Shown here piece by piece: positions 31,380 to 43,050 of a stretch of DNA of 64,000 bases. Both the position numbers and the translations under genes were made by a program. Origin of the DNA: Gordionus sp. m RMFG-2023 (Eukaryota; Nematomorpha; Gordioida; Chordodea; Parachordodidae); contig NC_088775.1 of NCBI RefSeq assembly GCF_954871325.1, positions 48,709,561 to 48,773,560 on the forward strand. Reading direction: 5' to 3'. Positions within the stretch are counted from its first letter, which is position 1, and each line of letters starts with the position of its first letter. The notes beneath the pieces were generated by a model. The model was not told the origin of the DNA, made no database searches, and saw only the letters and a program-made list of their open reading frames with translations.

Positions 31380-31990
31380 AGAAATTGCAAGCCTATCCAA
31401 CGAGATCGAGTCTCCGCCATCAAGCAGTAACAGCTTTTATGGAGTTAGAAGAGCCGATTATTAATGCTATTACTGAAATATCACAATGGCTTGAAAGAAA
31501 TATTTCCGCAGAAGCAAGAAAATTATTGGATTCTCATTAGAATGTACTATTTAATTATACAACTACATGACATTGACTTGATTAAGAGGATGAGAATAGC
31601 GGGGAGCATTTTATTAGAACTTAACGAAATTAGAGCGAATGTTGATGAAGAATTTCATACTTTATATGTTATTGTTTAGTCAAAAACAGAGCTATACGTG
31701 TTTAATATTTGTCCCCCTCGACTTGCAGCAAGCAAGCTCATCGTCAAAACATTTATATAGCATCAGTAGAAGAGTATTATAAAACAAATGTCTCCTCTCC
31801 TAGATACATTTATAACCCAAATAAATGAATAGTTTTTAATTCATCATGCAGTATTTACAACCCGCAGATATTACTTCCACAAAAGCATTTCCAACCTTTT
31901 TCAGATGGTGATAGAAAAAAAAATTCGTTAAATTTTTATCATGAAGATGTTAAAGTATCTTATGATGCCTTATTAGCTGAATAACTATGG
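31380..31990 (+). pseudogene. ZMYM/52-kDa-repressor-type hAT transposase remnant
   Basis: Several plus-strand frames. One (31464-31679) has helical sequence IQLHDIDLIKRMRIAGSILLELNEIRANVDEEF. Another (about 31727-31830) reads TCSKQAHRQNI and SVEEYYKTNV, matching the conserved R-T-C-x-R-Q-x-H-R-x-N ... YY segment of animal hAT transposases of the ZMYM1/THAP0-like branch. N- and C-terminal parts are missing and stops are frequent. Confidence 0.7.
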
Positions 31991-32114
31991 TTGATACAGT
32001 CCCAAAAATGCTCTGGATGCTTTGCATTATTTCAAACACATTTTAGATTATATTCCCAATGTATTAAAATGGTTATATATATTAGCAACTCTTCCCATAA
32101 ATATTTTAAAAAGA

Positions 32115-32515
32115 ATAACAAAGCCCTGCAAAAGTACCATTTTCAGGTCATGACCCGGAATTTTCTCAAAAATTTTTTTCGGCCCGGGCTTTTTCTAAAA
32201 AAATTTTCAGGCCCGGCCCCGTTTTTTTGAAAATAAAATTTTCATGCTGCCCGGTTTTTTTGAAAATAAAATTTTCAGGCCTGGTCCGAATTCTTTTAAA
32301 ATAAATAATATTTATTATTGATTTTTATAGCTAATAATAGCGATTTCAAATATTTAGTTTTAAAATATAGAGCTCGGCCCGGATATTTTATTTTAAAAAA
32401 TTTTTTAGGCCCAGCCCGGTTGTTTTTTTAAAAAAAATTTCGGGCCCAGCCCGGTTATGTTTAAAAAAATTATAATATGGTCCGGCCCGGGGGCCGGGCC
32501 TACAAGTCTCTGAAA
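32115..32515. repeat. GC-worded repeat nested in the hAT
   Basis: Many ggcccgg / ccgggcc words with poly-A/T spacers, ending gggcctacaagtctctg. The same repeat at the same place occurs in the second copy (44150-44370), so it was part of the family before these copies diverged. Its ends resemble the free element at 63316-63594. Confidence 0.65.
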
Positions 32516-33504
32516 AACATACCTATGAAATACAACTTTTGAAAGTAGATTGAATGATTTGGATCTTTTGAATATTCATAGACATTTAACGCCAAGCAAG
32601 GATAGATAATTGAACAATTAACTCAAAACATATAAAATAAAATTATTCCTAAGAAACTTTTTGTGTATTAATTTATATTTCCAACATTTAATTTTATACT
32701 TTATATATAAATTTTAAAGGCTCAAAAAATTCAAATTTCAATTTTGGGTCATTTAAGTGATTCATATCGTGGTTATATTCACTTTATATTTTATAATTCA
32801 CATTTATTTTATAGTTTTTCAATGCCGGTTTATATATAATTTTTTTGTAATTTACATTTATTTAAAATTGTGTATTAAAAAGGTTATTATTCCTAATTAA
32901 TTTATACTTAATATTTTTAAATAACAATAATATTTCATAAAAAATTTTATTATCCCCCCCCCCAGACCAAATTCCTGCGTACGCGCCTGAATAATATATA
33001 TCATTATTATATTTAAAAACAATCAATATTAGCAGCCCAAAAACGCCTCATGGGAAAGCTCATCCCTCCCGGTGTAGTTCACCCTTTCCCAAATTTTTTT
33101 AGGAAAAATTAATAATGTTAAAAAGTATTTTTTAAACAATTATTTTTATGAATAACATAAAAGTATTAAGTGTAATAAAATGAGATTTCATTTATTCAAT
33201 ATTATCAAGTAGTTTTAATTTTATTGCCGTTAGCTTTTTATAGCTCGCATGCTCCCTGGTTTCCCCTAAATGTGTCTTGATTATTTTATTTTTTTATCAT
33301 AACAATAAAAATTAAGATTAAATTAGGCTTTGTAATAATATAAATAATAATGTGGCTATCCCTGTAATAGGCTGTGTGCTATCAAAGATAATTTATTTTG
33401 TAAGTAACAACAAGACTTAATTTTTTTAAAAAAATCTTATTGATGGCAATCATTGTCGTTTTGAAATTATAAGTCGAAATTAATTATGCCAATGAACATA
33501 AAAT

Positions 33505-33616
33505 TAAGTCTATTTCCAAACAAGGTTTTTCAAAACTAAAAGCTTGAACAAAAATAAGCTGAATTATTTATCTTTCCCCATTTTGAAAAAACGTCTTGTT
33601 TGGAAATGTCTAAGTC
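33505..33616. repeat. Fold-back repeat next to the second MYRF-like exon
   Basis: Inverted arms of about 32 bases (aagtctatttccaaacaag..gtttttcaaaa and its complement), separated by about 45 bases. A small hairpin MITE, ending about 10 bases from the exon end. Confidence 0.75.
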
Positions 33617-33626
33617 TAGTTCTTAC

Positions 33627-34324
33627 TTAGTAAAAGAATTCTAGAAAATAATGTTTATTGATTATTTTATATTCATACTGATTATTGAATTGATTTCTAG
33701 TCAAATTTTTGTCAATCATATATATATTATGAGAAGTTTCAATATTTGAAGCATGCTGGATGGGGTGTATTGGATTGATAATATGATTTTTGTTAGTTAT
33801 TAATCTGGAATCTACCGGATTTATTATTTTCATGTTATTAACCGTTTCTATCGGAAATTTTGAAGGGTCTTCTAATAAAGTTTGAATGTTATTAGAATAG
33901 GGGGGCAAAGAAGAAGCCGATAGAATATTTTCGTATCTATTTATAAATTGTTTGTCATAATTATTATTTGAAATAGGCTTTGCATTGCATGTAAATAAAA
34001 TTTGGGGTATCTTGTTGAGATTCACATTTTGCTGAAAGGTTTCATTGATGGGAAGAATGGATTGGTTTAACGACGATATTCCCATGTAAACCTTTTGATC
34101 CGCTAATAAGTTTCGAGGTATTTTTGGGTCAAATCTATTAGGAATACATATATCGATTCCTGGTGGTAGGATATTTTTGCATTGCCCGTCACTCCTAAAA
34201 TTTTGAATGAGTCCTTGTGATTGGATATGCTGATTAAGATCCTCGAAAAAAAACTCTTCCAATTCTTTGAAACTTAAGTCTAGTGATGGCTCTTTCTGCG
34301 TCGTCATCATATAAATTCCTAAAC
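33627..34324 (-). CDS. Second exon homologous to the MYRF-like gene
   Basis: Minus-strand open frame of 227 codons from ATG 34310. An acceptor-like tgttag at 34325 would allow the exon to start at 34324 in the same frame, so it may be internal. It is Asn/Ile-rich and aligns in order with the third MYRF-like exon (14467-14898): RFDPKIPRNLLADQK with RFDLNPRECLIKDK, KIPQIL with DIPSIL, and LPPYSNNIQTLLEDPSK with LYPSLNKMSQLLLEAPAK. It has an extra acidic N-terminal part (SFKELEEFFFEDLNQ) that could be an activation region. The frame ends with a stop directly followed by a good donor GTAAGA. No DNA-binding domain seen nearby. Could be a tandem paralogue, an alternative exon, or a pseudogene. Confidence 0.5.
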
Positions 34325-35600
34325 GCTAACACATATTTTATTTTTAATTTAGTCTATATACACCTTACAATTTTAGTCAATTTAAAATTATTTATATCTA
34401 CAAAATTGATAGCAAGAATTTATAAATTTTTTATTTATTACATTTATTAATATGTAAAATGTAATAAATATTTATTGATATTATTAATTTAGTATATATA
34501 TAAAGTAGAATTTTGTGTTTATTTTTTGTTAATATTTTGCTATGAATAAATATGTGAAATAAATTTTAAAGGAATTATTAAAAGGAGATGGCACCTAATG
34601 ACACCAATATAAATAATACAATAAAAATTATAATTAATAAACCGTATCCATTGACCTTATGATAAAAAATAATAATAATACCTACTTTTCAATTTCCTTA
34701 TTTATATTAATTTCTTGTCTTCTTTTATCCAATAAACTTCCATCCTTTCTCGTTTTCACATAATTCATTTATTTTAAAACAATAAATTAAGTTCACATGG
34801 AAGGGAACTAGCAAATTTTCTTTATTTTTTAATATAAAAGAGATTGAGGCACTAAAATTCTATTAGCTTATCATCCAAAAAATACTATTATTATTTCTTT
34901 GTTTAATCATTTTCAGAGGGCAGAGTATTTTATAGCTAGGGCCAGAATTAAATATTTTTCATTATTTTCAAACCTTGCCCGATTTCTTTCCAATAATATA
35001 TTTTGAGATAGCACCAGGTTTTTTTTAAAAATTTATTAAAATTTCTATATTTTATTATGGCTGCATTTTAAATTTTTTAATAGGGTTGAAAACAAAAACC
35101 CAAATCATACTTTATGCTTATACCATTAGCCGAATAATCAACTCTCTAAAGGTTAGTTGAATAATCAATTTTGCTCCATCTTCCATTTAAAGCTCGTTTA
35201 TATTGAAGTCCATATTTATTCATAAAAATATCTAAAGATTATAACTATCCAGCTTCTATATATTCTTCACCCCAAAAGACACACAAAGAAAGCTCCATTG
35301 TTTTTCACCAAAACCCCATGTGTTGACTCCTTTCAACTCAATCCCCTAGGAAAAATTAATCCTCATGTCAGAAAATGACTGTCATTTAGTATATTATATA
35401 AAATTTATTTCTTCTTTTTTTCAACGGCTACAACAGTTTACTTTTTAATAAATACAACCTAAAGCGTATCCAAATCGTTGAAAGTGATTCAGACAATGAT
35501 ATTAATGAAATGGAAAATACCAGGGAAGAAATCTTAAGAGCTATAATACAAATTTCCCATTCCCTAGATTTGAAATTATTTTAAAATAAATATATAATCC
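34325..35600. other. AT-rich intergenic DNA with one duplicated block
   Basis: No gene recognised. The block 35205-35440 (catatttattcataaaaat ... cttctttttttcaacggctacaaca) recurs at 39130-39445 in the same orientation, with diverged middle parts. Both end in an acceptor-like pyrimidine tract. Confidence 0.5.
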
Positions 35601-35609
35601 AAAACTTTA

Positions 35610-36712
35610 TTCAAATTTATTTGTTTAAAATGTAAAAAAAAATATTTCCTCAAATCAATCCAGTATAACCTCAAGAAACACCTAAAAGTAAATTGTCATT
35701 TTTACATTCTAATAATATTTATTTTATAACAGTTCATGAGTTTTAAGGAAATGGAGAAACGTCTAAATAATTTTGTTATAGGCGACTCTACATCCAAAAA
35801 GACTAATTCAATTCAAACCAAATTAATTAATAATGCAAATGACAATATTTATCAGAAATTGGCTGATAAAGTTATAGTTGATTTTATAATTTATACAGTT
35901 CAGCAATGTCCTTGGTTGATAATCTATCATTTACTATGATGATTAAAACTCTATCCCCTGGTACAACGATTTTATGCCGCCAGACACTAATGAATAAAAT
36001 AGCAGATAACTTTAAAATGATGAAAGATGCTCTAATAGTAGAGTTATCAGAGATATCATATATATGTACCACGGGAGATAGTTGGACACATAACAGAAGA
36101 TAAAATCTTATCTATATTTATAAATTGATCTGATTAAATATTTTTGAGCTTATTTGGGAATCACAGGTCATTGGCGACCCTAGGACTTTAAAAAGAAGAT
36201 CTGTGTCATTAGCCCTCAATAATAGGATGCCAGACATACGATGTACTTGCAAATAAAATTATTGATAATCTATCTTATATTAAAAATATGTATATAAGAT
36301 TAAATACGCCCCCTTACCCTCAAGTGCTAGTGTCGAGAGATTATTTAGTAAGCAAAACTTAAACTCTCTGATCGTCGCTCTAGACTTGGGGATAATAATA
36401 TAGAAATGATTTTATTATTAAAATGCAACAAATTACCATAAATATTTAATTTTATTACATAAATTTTTTTTATAATCAAAACTAACCATATTTTAATATT
36501 TATAAATGTTGATTTTTATACATTTACTATACAATAACTTTATAAGCAAAAAATAAAAAATTTGTTTGTAAATATTTTTTACAAAAAGTAGCTTAAAAAG
36601 TAGCTAAAGCTACTTTTAAAAATAGTAGCTAATAGCGAGCTACTTTTTTGACAAATAACGATAGCGGTAGCGTGCTACTTTTAAAAGTAGCGTTTAACAA
36701 CTCTGCCTGAAT
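35610..36712 (+). mobile_element. BED-type hAT, decayed
   Basis: Plus-strand transposase remnants followed by a subterminal region of gtagctaaagctactttt repeats and the end ...GTTTAACAACTCTG (36712). This end matches the termini of the MITE at 29314-29487. The left end is not identified. The subterminal agtagc/gctact words form an inverted array. Confidence 0.7.
35630..36440 (+). pseudogene. BED-zinc-finger hAT transposase remnant
   Basis: Order of motifs: a BED-like finger in broken frames near 35630-35700 (CKKKY...LKKHLKVNCHF), then IYQKLADKVIVDFII (about 35845), NLSFTMMIKTLSPGTTILCRQTLMN (about 35920), ELSEISYICTTGDSWTHNRR (about 36040, the T-x-D-x-W-T block) and PLPSSASVERLFSKQNLNS (about 36310, dimerisation domain). 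The core between 36180 and 36300 is deleted, so the protein cannot work. Confidence 0.8.
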
Positions 36713-36941
36713 TGTTTTTTTTCTTACTTTATTAAATTTTTATTCCATTTGTTTGTTTTAAATTTTTATATATATTTGCTATTTTTTATCGTCGTTAATT
36801 GCATTTTATATGACCATTGTTTTAAATTAGTTTTTTAATAATAAACTCAATCTACAAATAAAAAAAAAATATCAAACCCTGCTGCCAAAAAAAATGAATT
36901 TTTTTAAAAATATCATCTTAGTGACGTACTATTAAAGTTGT

Positions 36942-37862
36942 CAGGCGCTTAGCCAGGAATTTTCAACGAAGGAGGGGGGAGGTGGGAGGGATAATTTTTT
37001 TATAAATGTATTTTTTAGAGCATTAAAAATTTATTAGAAATAATCATTATATAAAATTTATTAGAACTAATCATATTTGAAAATAATTTCGAACACAAAT
37101 AAATATTGGAATATACAAAATTTTAAGATATATTTTAAATGTAATACCTCCATTGTCTTTCTTGGAGGATTATCTACAAAAATGAATCTTTCATACCATT
37201 TAAATTCTGAAATTTATTGGTCTACAGATGCATTTATATCTTCTGAATATAATTTAGATAAATATTTAATTTTTCAATATCAAAATTTGATAAATCCACA
37301 GATCAGAGGGAGTTCTGAAATATAGTATTTGTCAAATCGTTCATTGATTTGAGTCAAAATTAAATCCAAAAGTATAATGATCCTAAACTAAATCCACGTT
37401 AATATTGGAATAGGCTCTTCTAGATCCAAAAAATGCTGTAACAACTTAAGAAGTCTCAGAAATAATTATATTCAACAAATTTTATCTTTAGATATCTGAA
37501 CATTTTATACACTCTAGAAATTTTCTATAGTTATTAGTAGAGATAAATTAAATAGATTTAGATTTTGGTTTGATAAAATTTTCTTATATCCATCCGTCAT
37601 TAAGGTTTAAAAAAATGTAAGAAAATAAACTTTAATTTTTCGTGAGATAAAATATTAATATAACAATAAATAAATATTAAAATTAATTATAACTTTTGCT
37701 AATATTTAAAATAGAATATAACTTATTTGAAAATGGAATATTTTGTAATTAACAATTCATGATACCCATTTATATTTTTCCAAAAATTCTTACTATGGGT
37801 GGAGGTAGGGGGGGGGGGGCTCTCCCCTTCTATCATTCCTCTTCTCGCTGGCAACGAGCCTG
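36942..37862. mobile_element. Non-autonomous hAT with G/C runs
   Basis: Ends CAGGCGCTTAGCCAGGAAT and (inward from the right) CAGGCTCGTTGCCAGCGAG, with poly-G runs just inside each end. Flanking 8-mers aaagttgt and taagttga agree at six positions, a probable worn target duplication. The open frames inside show no transposase motif. Confidence 0.65.
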
Positions 37863-40639
37863 TAAGTTGATTTTTTTCGAATTTCACAAATTTGTAAAAA
37901 TAAATATAAATATGTTATATATTACGATTTCAGTGAAGAGAAATATAGAAAAATGACAATTGTCATAATGATTATTTTTAAGCTTTATTTAGAAGAAAAT
38001 AAGTAAATATATGAACTTCATTTTTGAAATTATGATTTCAATGAAAAAAAGAGGGGGGGGGGGGGCTCCTGCAGAGTTTTTCTCAAGATTTCTTTATTTA
38101 CAAGTAATGGATATCTTGGTCAAAATATATTTTAAATTTATTTATTAAAATTTTTATTTGGTTTAATCGTTAAAAAATTGAGCAAAAATTTTTTTTTATA
38201 GAAGATAGATTTTATCAAATTTTTCCCTATACAATTCGAGATATTTTTTATAGAAGCTTTTTTATATTATAATTAAATCTTTTACAATTTCTGTACAAAA
38301 AAAAATCTCTCAAGTTGAAATACAATTTATATTAAATATTTATCTTCAAAGATTTTTTTCTGAAATATTTTTAACTCAATACAGTTTTAAGTTTAACAAA
38401 CCATTAAGACAGCGTAACTTTTATCAAAACATTTTCGAGAAACTTTTATCACTAATGTTTATTAAAGCGAATTGATTTATAGATAAACTTTTGTTGCGAA
38501 TTCACATTCGCATGCTATTCAGCGAAGACCATATCGAGATAATTTTTATAGCTAAAACCGAGATCTTTAGAGACATAACAGTGAAACTTTTATAGTCAAT
38601 ATAAAATAGCGAACATCTTATATAGATAAACCCAAATTGCGAAAACAATTATGCGAATCATATATAGAGCGCGATAACTGCTAATTGTGAATATTTTCTT
38701 AAAATTAATAGAAAAAATTATTTTCATTCTCTCATACGTTTTTCTGAACAATTTATCTTTTAAACTAAATATATCTTTTGCGGGCAATTCCATTTTTTAT
38801 TTGAGCATTAAGAGATAATTCCGGACATTCAGTATTTTTTTTAGAATATTCTCAACGTTTAAGGAGTGTTTTAATTTTAATTCTGTACAAATGAATAGCT
38901 TAATTTCAAAATATGAAACTCGATATATCTGGTGTTAGCTTTGATATTTTAATTTCGCAACGATTGCATAAAAAGTATTCAAATAGTTTTATGATATTAT
39001 GGAAATAAACTGTGACATAAAATTAAGGTGGAGTGGCTACGATGAAAATGAAATACAATACTAGACTGTTTATACAATCAGATAAAAAATTATAGGGATA
39101 ACTAAAACAAATCCATAATTAACGACGATCCATATTTATTCATAATTATATTTATCTATCCATTAAAAAAAATATAAAGATTATAAATAATAATTATCCA
39201 GCTTCATATATTCTTCATCCCCATAGGTCCATTCTTTGTTCTTCCCAGCTGGCATCTTCTCCAATTAATCCACTATCTTCACTCCAAATCTCCAACAAAG
39301 GACTTTTATTGACAATCAACCATGTGATCTTATCATTTTCTTCCCCTCCACCAGGAAAGACTAATTCCCCTGTCAGAAAATAACTGACATTTTATGTATT
39401 ATATTAAATTTATTTCTTCTTTTTTTCAACAGCTACAACAATAACTATTTTATAAACGGGAACTGAAAATATGAAATGTAAATTAATATTAAACTAATTA
39501 TTTTCTTGCTAATTGAAAAAAGTTCATATGACTACCCATTTTTGAAGGCAATTGTGGTGAAAATCCTCAATTAAATTCTTCTAATTGGATATTTTATTTT
39601 CTATTTTTAAAAAAAAACTAGGTTCAAAAAATGTAAAATTGTAAAAATGGATATTTAAAAAAAACTAATATGAAGGTAATTCTTACACAATTTCTTCCAG
39701 TCGTGATAAACCTTTAAAATTATTCCCCTTGATACTGAAAATTTGGGAAATGTTTAAAGGCGAACAAAAATTAATTTTATTTACTTTTAGTTAGTTGAAG
39801 GTTGAAAATTCGATGGGTGAATTTAAAAACCTTATTTCAGATAAATTTAAAACAGAGACTGGCCTGGCAGGGCCAAAAATATATGATTTTAAAAATCTTG
39901 GTCGATCTTAAAATTTTTTTAAAATGAACTATCCATGCCCGATTAGTGCAGTTAAATATTAACCTTATGATATTCTAGCAGATAATTTAGATTAGGAGTA
40001 TGATAATAATTTTTTGGCTTAATCTGGGTTAGGGATAAGACCCTAACTTACACATTATATGGCTTAAGGTTGATCGATAATTTTAAAATTAGGTTAAGTT
40101 ACGTTTAACGTTAACTACTTTATATTGTTTATAACTTTGGTTAACAATTTTATTTGAGAAATCTTTTTCAAGAATATATTTACCATAAGTTTTTTTTTAT
40201 TTTGTTGATTTTTTAAAAATTTTTAAATATTTTATTTGGAGAATTATATTTCGTGGGTACATTTATAGGGAATTTTTTCTTCTGTTATTGAAATATATTC
40301 TGGGAAATTATTTATTGTGGAAAAATTTTTTTCGGGGAATTATTTTATAGGGAAATTTCTTTCCAGGAAATAGTTTTTCCTTGGGATTTTTTATCAAAAG
40401 AATTTTTTTCCTTGGGGGTTTTTTAAAGGAAGTAATTTCTACGGAATTATGATTCTAAATTTTATACCTAAAAATTTCCTTTTTCCTTTTGTGTCTTTGC
40501 TTATTTATTTTATCATACTTCTTTGGGCGTGCAAGTTTTTCCAAGAAAAACTCAAATTCATATTGCTTTTTGTTATCTATGCTTTCGTTTTTCAAAAAAA
40601 CCTATATTATTGTCTTTTATACAATATCTATAAAAAAAT
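37863..40639. other. AT-rich intergenic DNA
   Basis: No gene recognised. Features: a poly-G run at about 38052, the second copy of the 35.2-kb block at 39130-39445, a small GC-worded repeat at about 39853-39950 (agagactggcctggcagggcc), and T-rich sequence to 40630. Confidence 0.45.
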
Positions 40640-42480
40640 AAAATAATCAATATAATTAAATGATTACCATTTTGACACATTTAGGGGAAACCGGGGAGCA
40701 TGCGAGCTATAAAAAGAAAACGGCAATAAAATTAAAACTACTTGATAATATTGAATAAATGATATCTCATTTTATTCCACTTATTTACTTTTATGCTATT
40801 CATAAAAATAATTTTTTAAAAAATACTTTTTAACATTATTAATTTTTCCTAAAAAAATTTGGGAAAGGATGAACTACACCTAGGAGGGACGAGCTTTCCC
40901 ATGAGGCGTTTTTGGGCTGCTAATATTGATTCTTTTTAAATATAAAAATGATATATATTATTGCAACTACTTTATTGAGAAAAATAAGCCATAATGGAAA
41001 ATAATTGTAAAACAATTCGTGAAATTTATTTACAATTTAAACAAATAAAGAAATCATTAAAATTGCAACAGGATATGCGCCCAAAAAGAGCATTTACATG
41101 GGACAAAGACCCATAGACATCTTAGATACATTTATTAAAAAATTTTATTATAGTTTCTTTCACTTTCTTGAATATTTGTCTTGATATAGATAATTTAAAA
41201 TCTTGATTAATTAACCTTGATTTATATCTGCATAACCTAAGTTTGTTTTCTCCGTAACGACTAGCTAGGACTGATTTTCATTAAATTTATCAATGATTTC
41301 AGTTTCTAATATGATTTCTTATTATATTCAAATTTCAATAAAACCTGATGGTATGACAACCATATTTTAGTCCCTCGGTACTCATATATTTCTTTATTCC
41401 CCTCAAACTTAAATATCAACCCACTAATATAGGCAGAAAAATATTAACAAATACAAAAATTTTATTAACTTCATATTCACTCCAATAGTGACTTCTACAA
41501 ATGGCCATTTTTAGCCAATAAAATATAATTTTAAAAAAATCTAGGCAATAAAATACGGCTTTTACATAGGAAGCCAGAGAATTTTTATATTTGCGCCAAA
41601 ATATTTAAAGTGAAATTTTTAGACTTAATTATGGTTTATTTTTGATAACTCAATCATAAAATTGTATTTCAAATATACAATTTTTTAAATTTTAATTTAT
41701 AGTATTTTAATTTATTGTAAATTGTAATTCATGTTTAAATTTAAATTATTATAAATAAAAGCAATTTTAAATTTTAAAAAAAAATGAAAAAATGAAAAAA
41801 TCAGCAAAAATAAATTTTAGAAATAACGCTCAAGCCCCAGACCCTCGATATTTATAAAATTTAATTTTATGTTAGTCTAAACATATTCTTTGTTCAAATA
41901 AAGAATAATTTTATAAAATTACTTTTGAGTGTAGAAATCATATATTGTGTTATAAAAATTTTATATGTGATCCGATATTAAAGAAGATTATAACCGCATA
42001 TGCATAATTCAGTTATATATATTTGGTTAAAAAATTGACCATTTCAGATTAATAATTTCTTCATTCCATTGAAAACTACATTGTTAGCCTTTAAAAAACG
42101 AAGGGAGGATCCGAATAGGTCACTAATTTGTAGGCCTCTAAAGTAATAAGCAATAAAATCGGCATGCCCTTCAGTTCATTCCTTACCAACTTGGGTTTGG
42201 AATTTAAAGTGGCTATAAAGCTTCCTTCCATGCTAATCATATTTTGAAAACCCATTCAACACATTTCATAGGTTTGTCTCATTTTTTTTTTAAATTTTTC
42301 CAGAGTATGCAAAGTATACATAACAGCTATGCTCACAGACCTTCCTAAATTAAACTACGACTCGATAAAGTTACAAGAAATCCAGCAATGAGATCTCTCT
42401 AGAGCCCATTTCCATGTTTTGAAGATTTTTTTTAAAATCTATTTACGTTTATTTTAGCCTCATATTTCTTTTTTTACTTG
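40640..42480 (+). repeat. Segment X, uninterrupted copy
   Basis: About 1.84 kb. Serves as the empty site for three insertions in the other copy: Gypsy-L at ttacc (42186-42190), hAT 31056-32989 near 40960, and the ZMYM hAT near 42275. The two X copies are in mixed orientation because of the inversion. No terminal repeats and no coding frame; the nature of X is unknown. Confidence 0.88.
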
Positions 42481-43050
42481 TTTTTACAATATCTATTTCG
42501 TTTTTCAAAAACTATATTACTTTTTGACAATCTCTGTTTTCGTTTTTCAATAAAATCAAAATTACAATTCATTATTACTTTTGTAAACATCAAATTCATC
42601 TTTTTCATAATTTTTCAATTCTTATACTTTCTTAAATCAATTACAACTCTTGAAAATCATCTTACCAATTAAAACTCAGAACCAATCTATTCTTTTTCAC
42701 TCCAGAAAACTTTAGTATCTCAATTCAAATAAACTATTTCTTCATTCTGCTTCGATTTTTTATCTACATGCCTAATTAATTCTCCTAGTTTTCTAGTTCC
42801 TTATATCTAAATCCTCATTAAAACAATTCAAAATAAGTTTCTCTACTACTTACTTCAAGGCATTATCCTCAAACTATATATACAAAAAATGTAGAAAAAA
42901 GAAGGGATATAAGAACAAAATGGATTTATATCCAAACTATATTCCAATTTTTATCATATTATTATAATATAAATACCATGGGAAATATGATTATAAATAT
43001 AATTCTGAAAGATATTGAATCTAACAGATGCTTTTCAGTTATAGTTGGTG
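42481..43050. other. AT-rich DNA
   Basis: No gene. Contains cgtttttcaaaaa...tatatta words similar to 40585-40630 on the other side of X, perhaps an old duplication of the X border. Confidence 0.35.

Larger units (their letters stand above)
31056..32989 (+). mobile_element. ZMYM-type hAT inserted in segment X
   Basis: 1934 bp. Ends AAGGCGCGTACCCGG / CAGGCGCGTACGCAGG (inward) with poly-G and poly-C next to them. Flanked by identical 8-bp duplications AATAATAT (31048-31055 and 32990-32997). The single AATAATAT is present at the empty site in the other X copy (near 40960, complement). Contains hAT coding remnants and a nested GC-rich repeat at about 32115-32515. A second, more decayed copy lies at about 43.05-44.71 kb. 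Confidence 0.92.
29826..33300 (-). repeat. Segment X, left half, in inverted orientation
   Basis: 29826-31055 and 32998-33300 match the complement of 40640-42189 closely. A hAT (31056-32989) interrupts this copy. X has no recognised gene or terminal repeats; it contains short conserved but untranslatable stretches. Its outer border at about 33300 lies 330 bases from the MYRF-like exon. Confidence 0.88.

Noticed and set aside
40449-40646. 65-codon hydrophobic frame
   Set aside because: T-rich sequence gives hydrophobic codons by chance; no homologue among related repeats.
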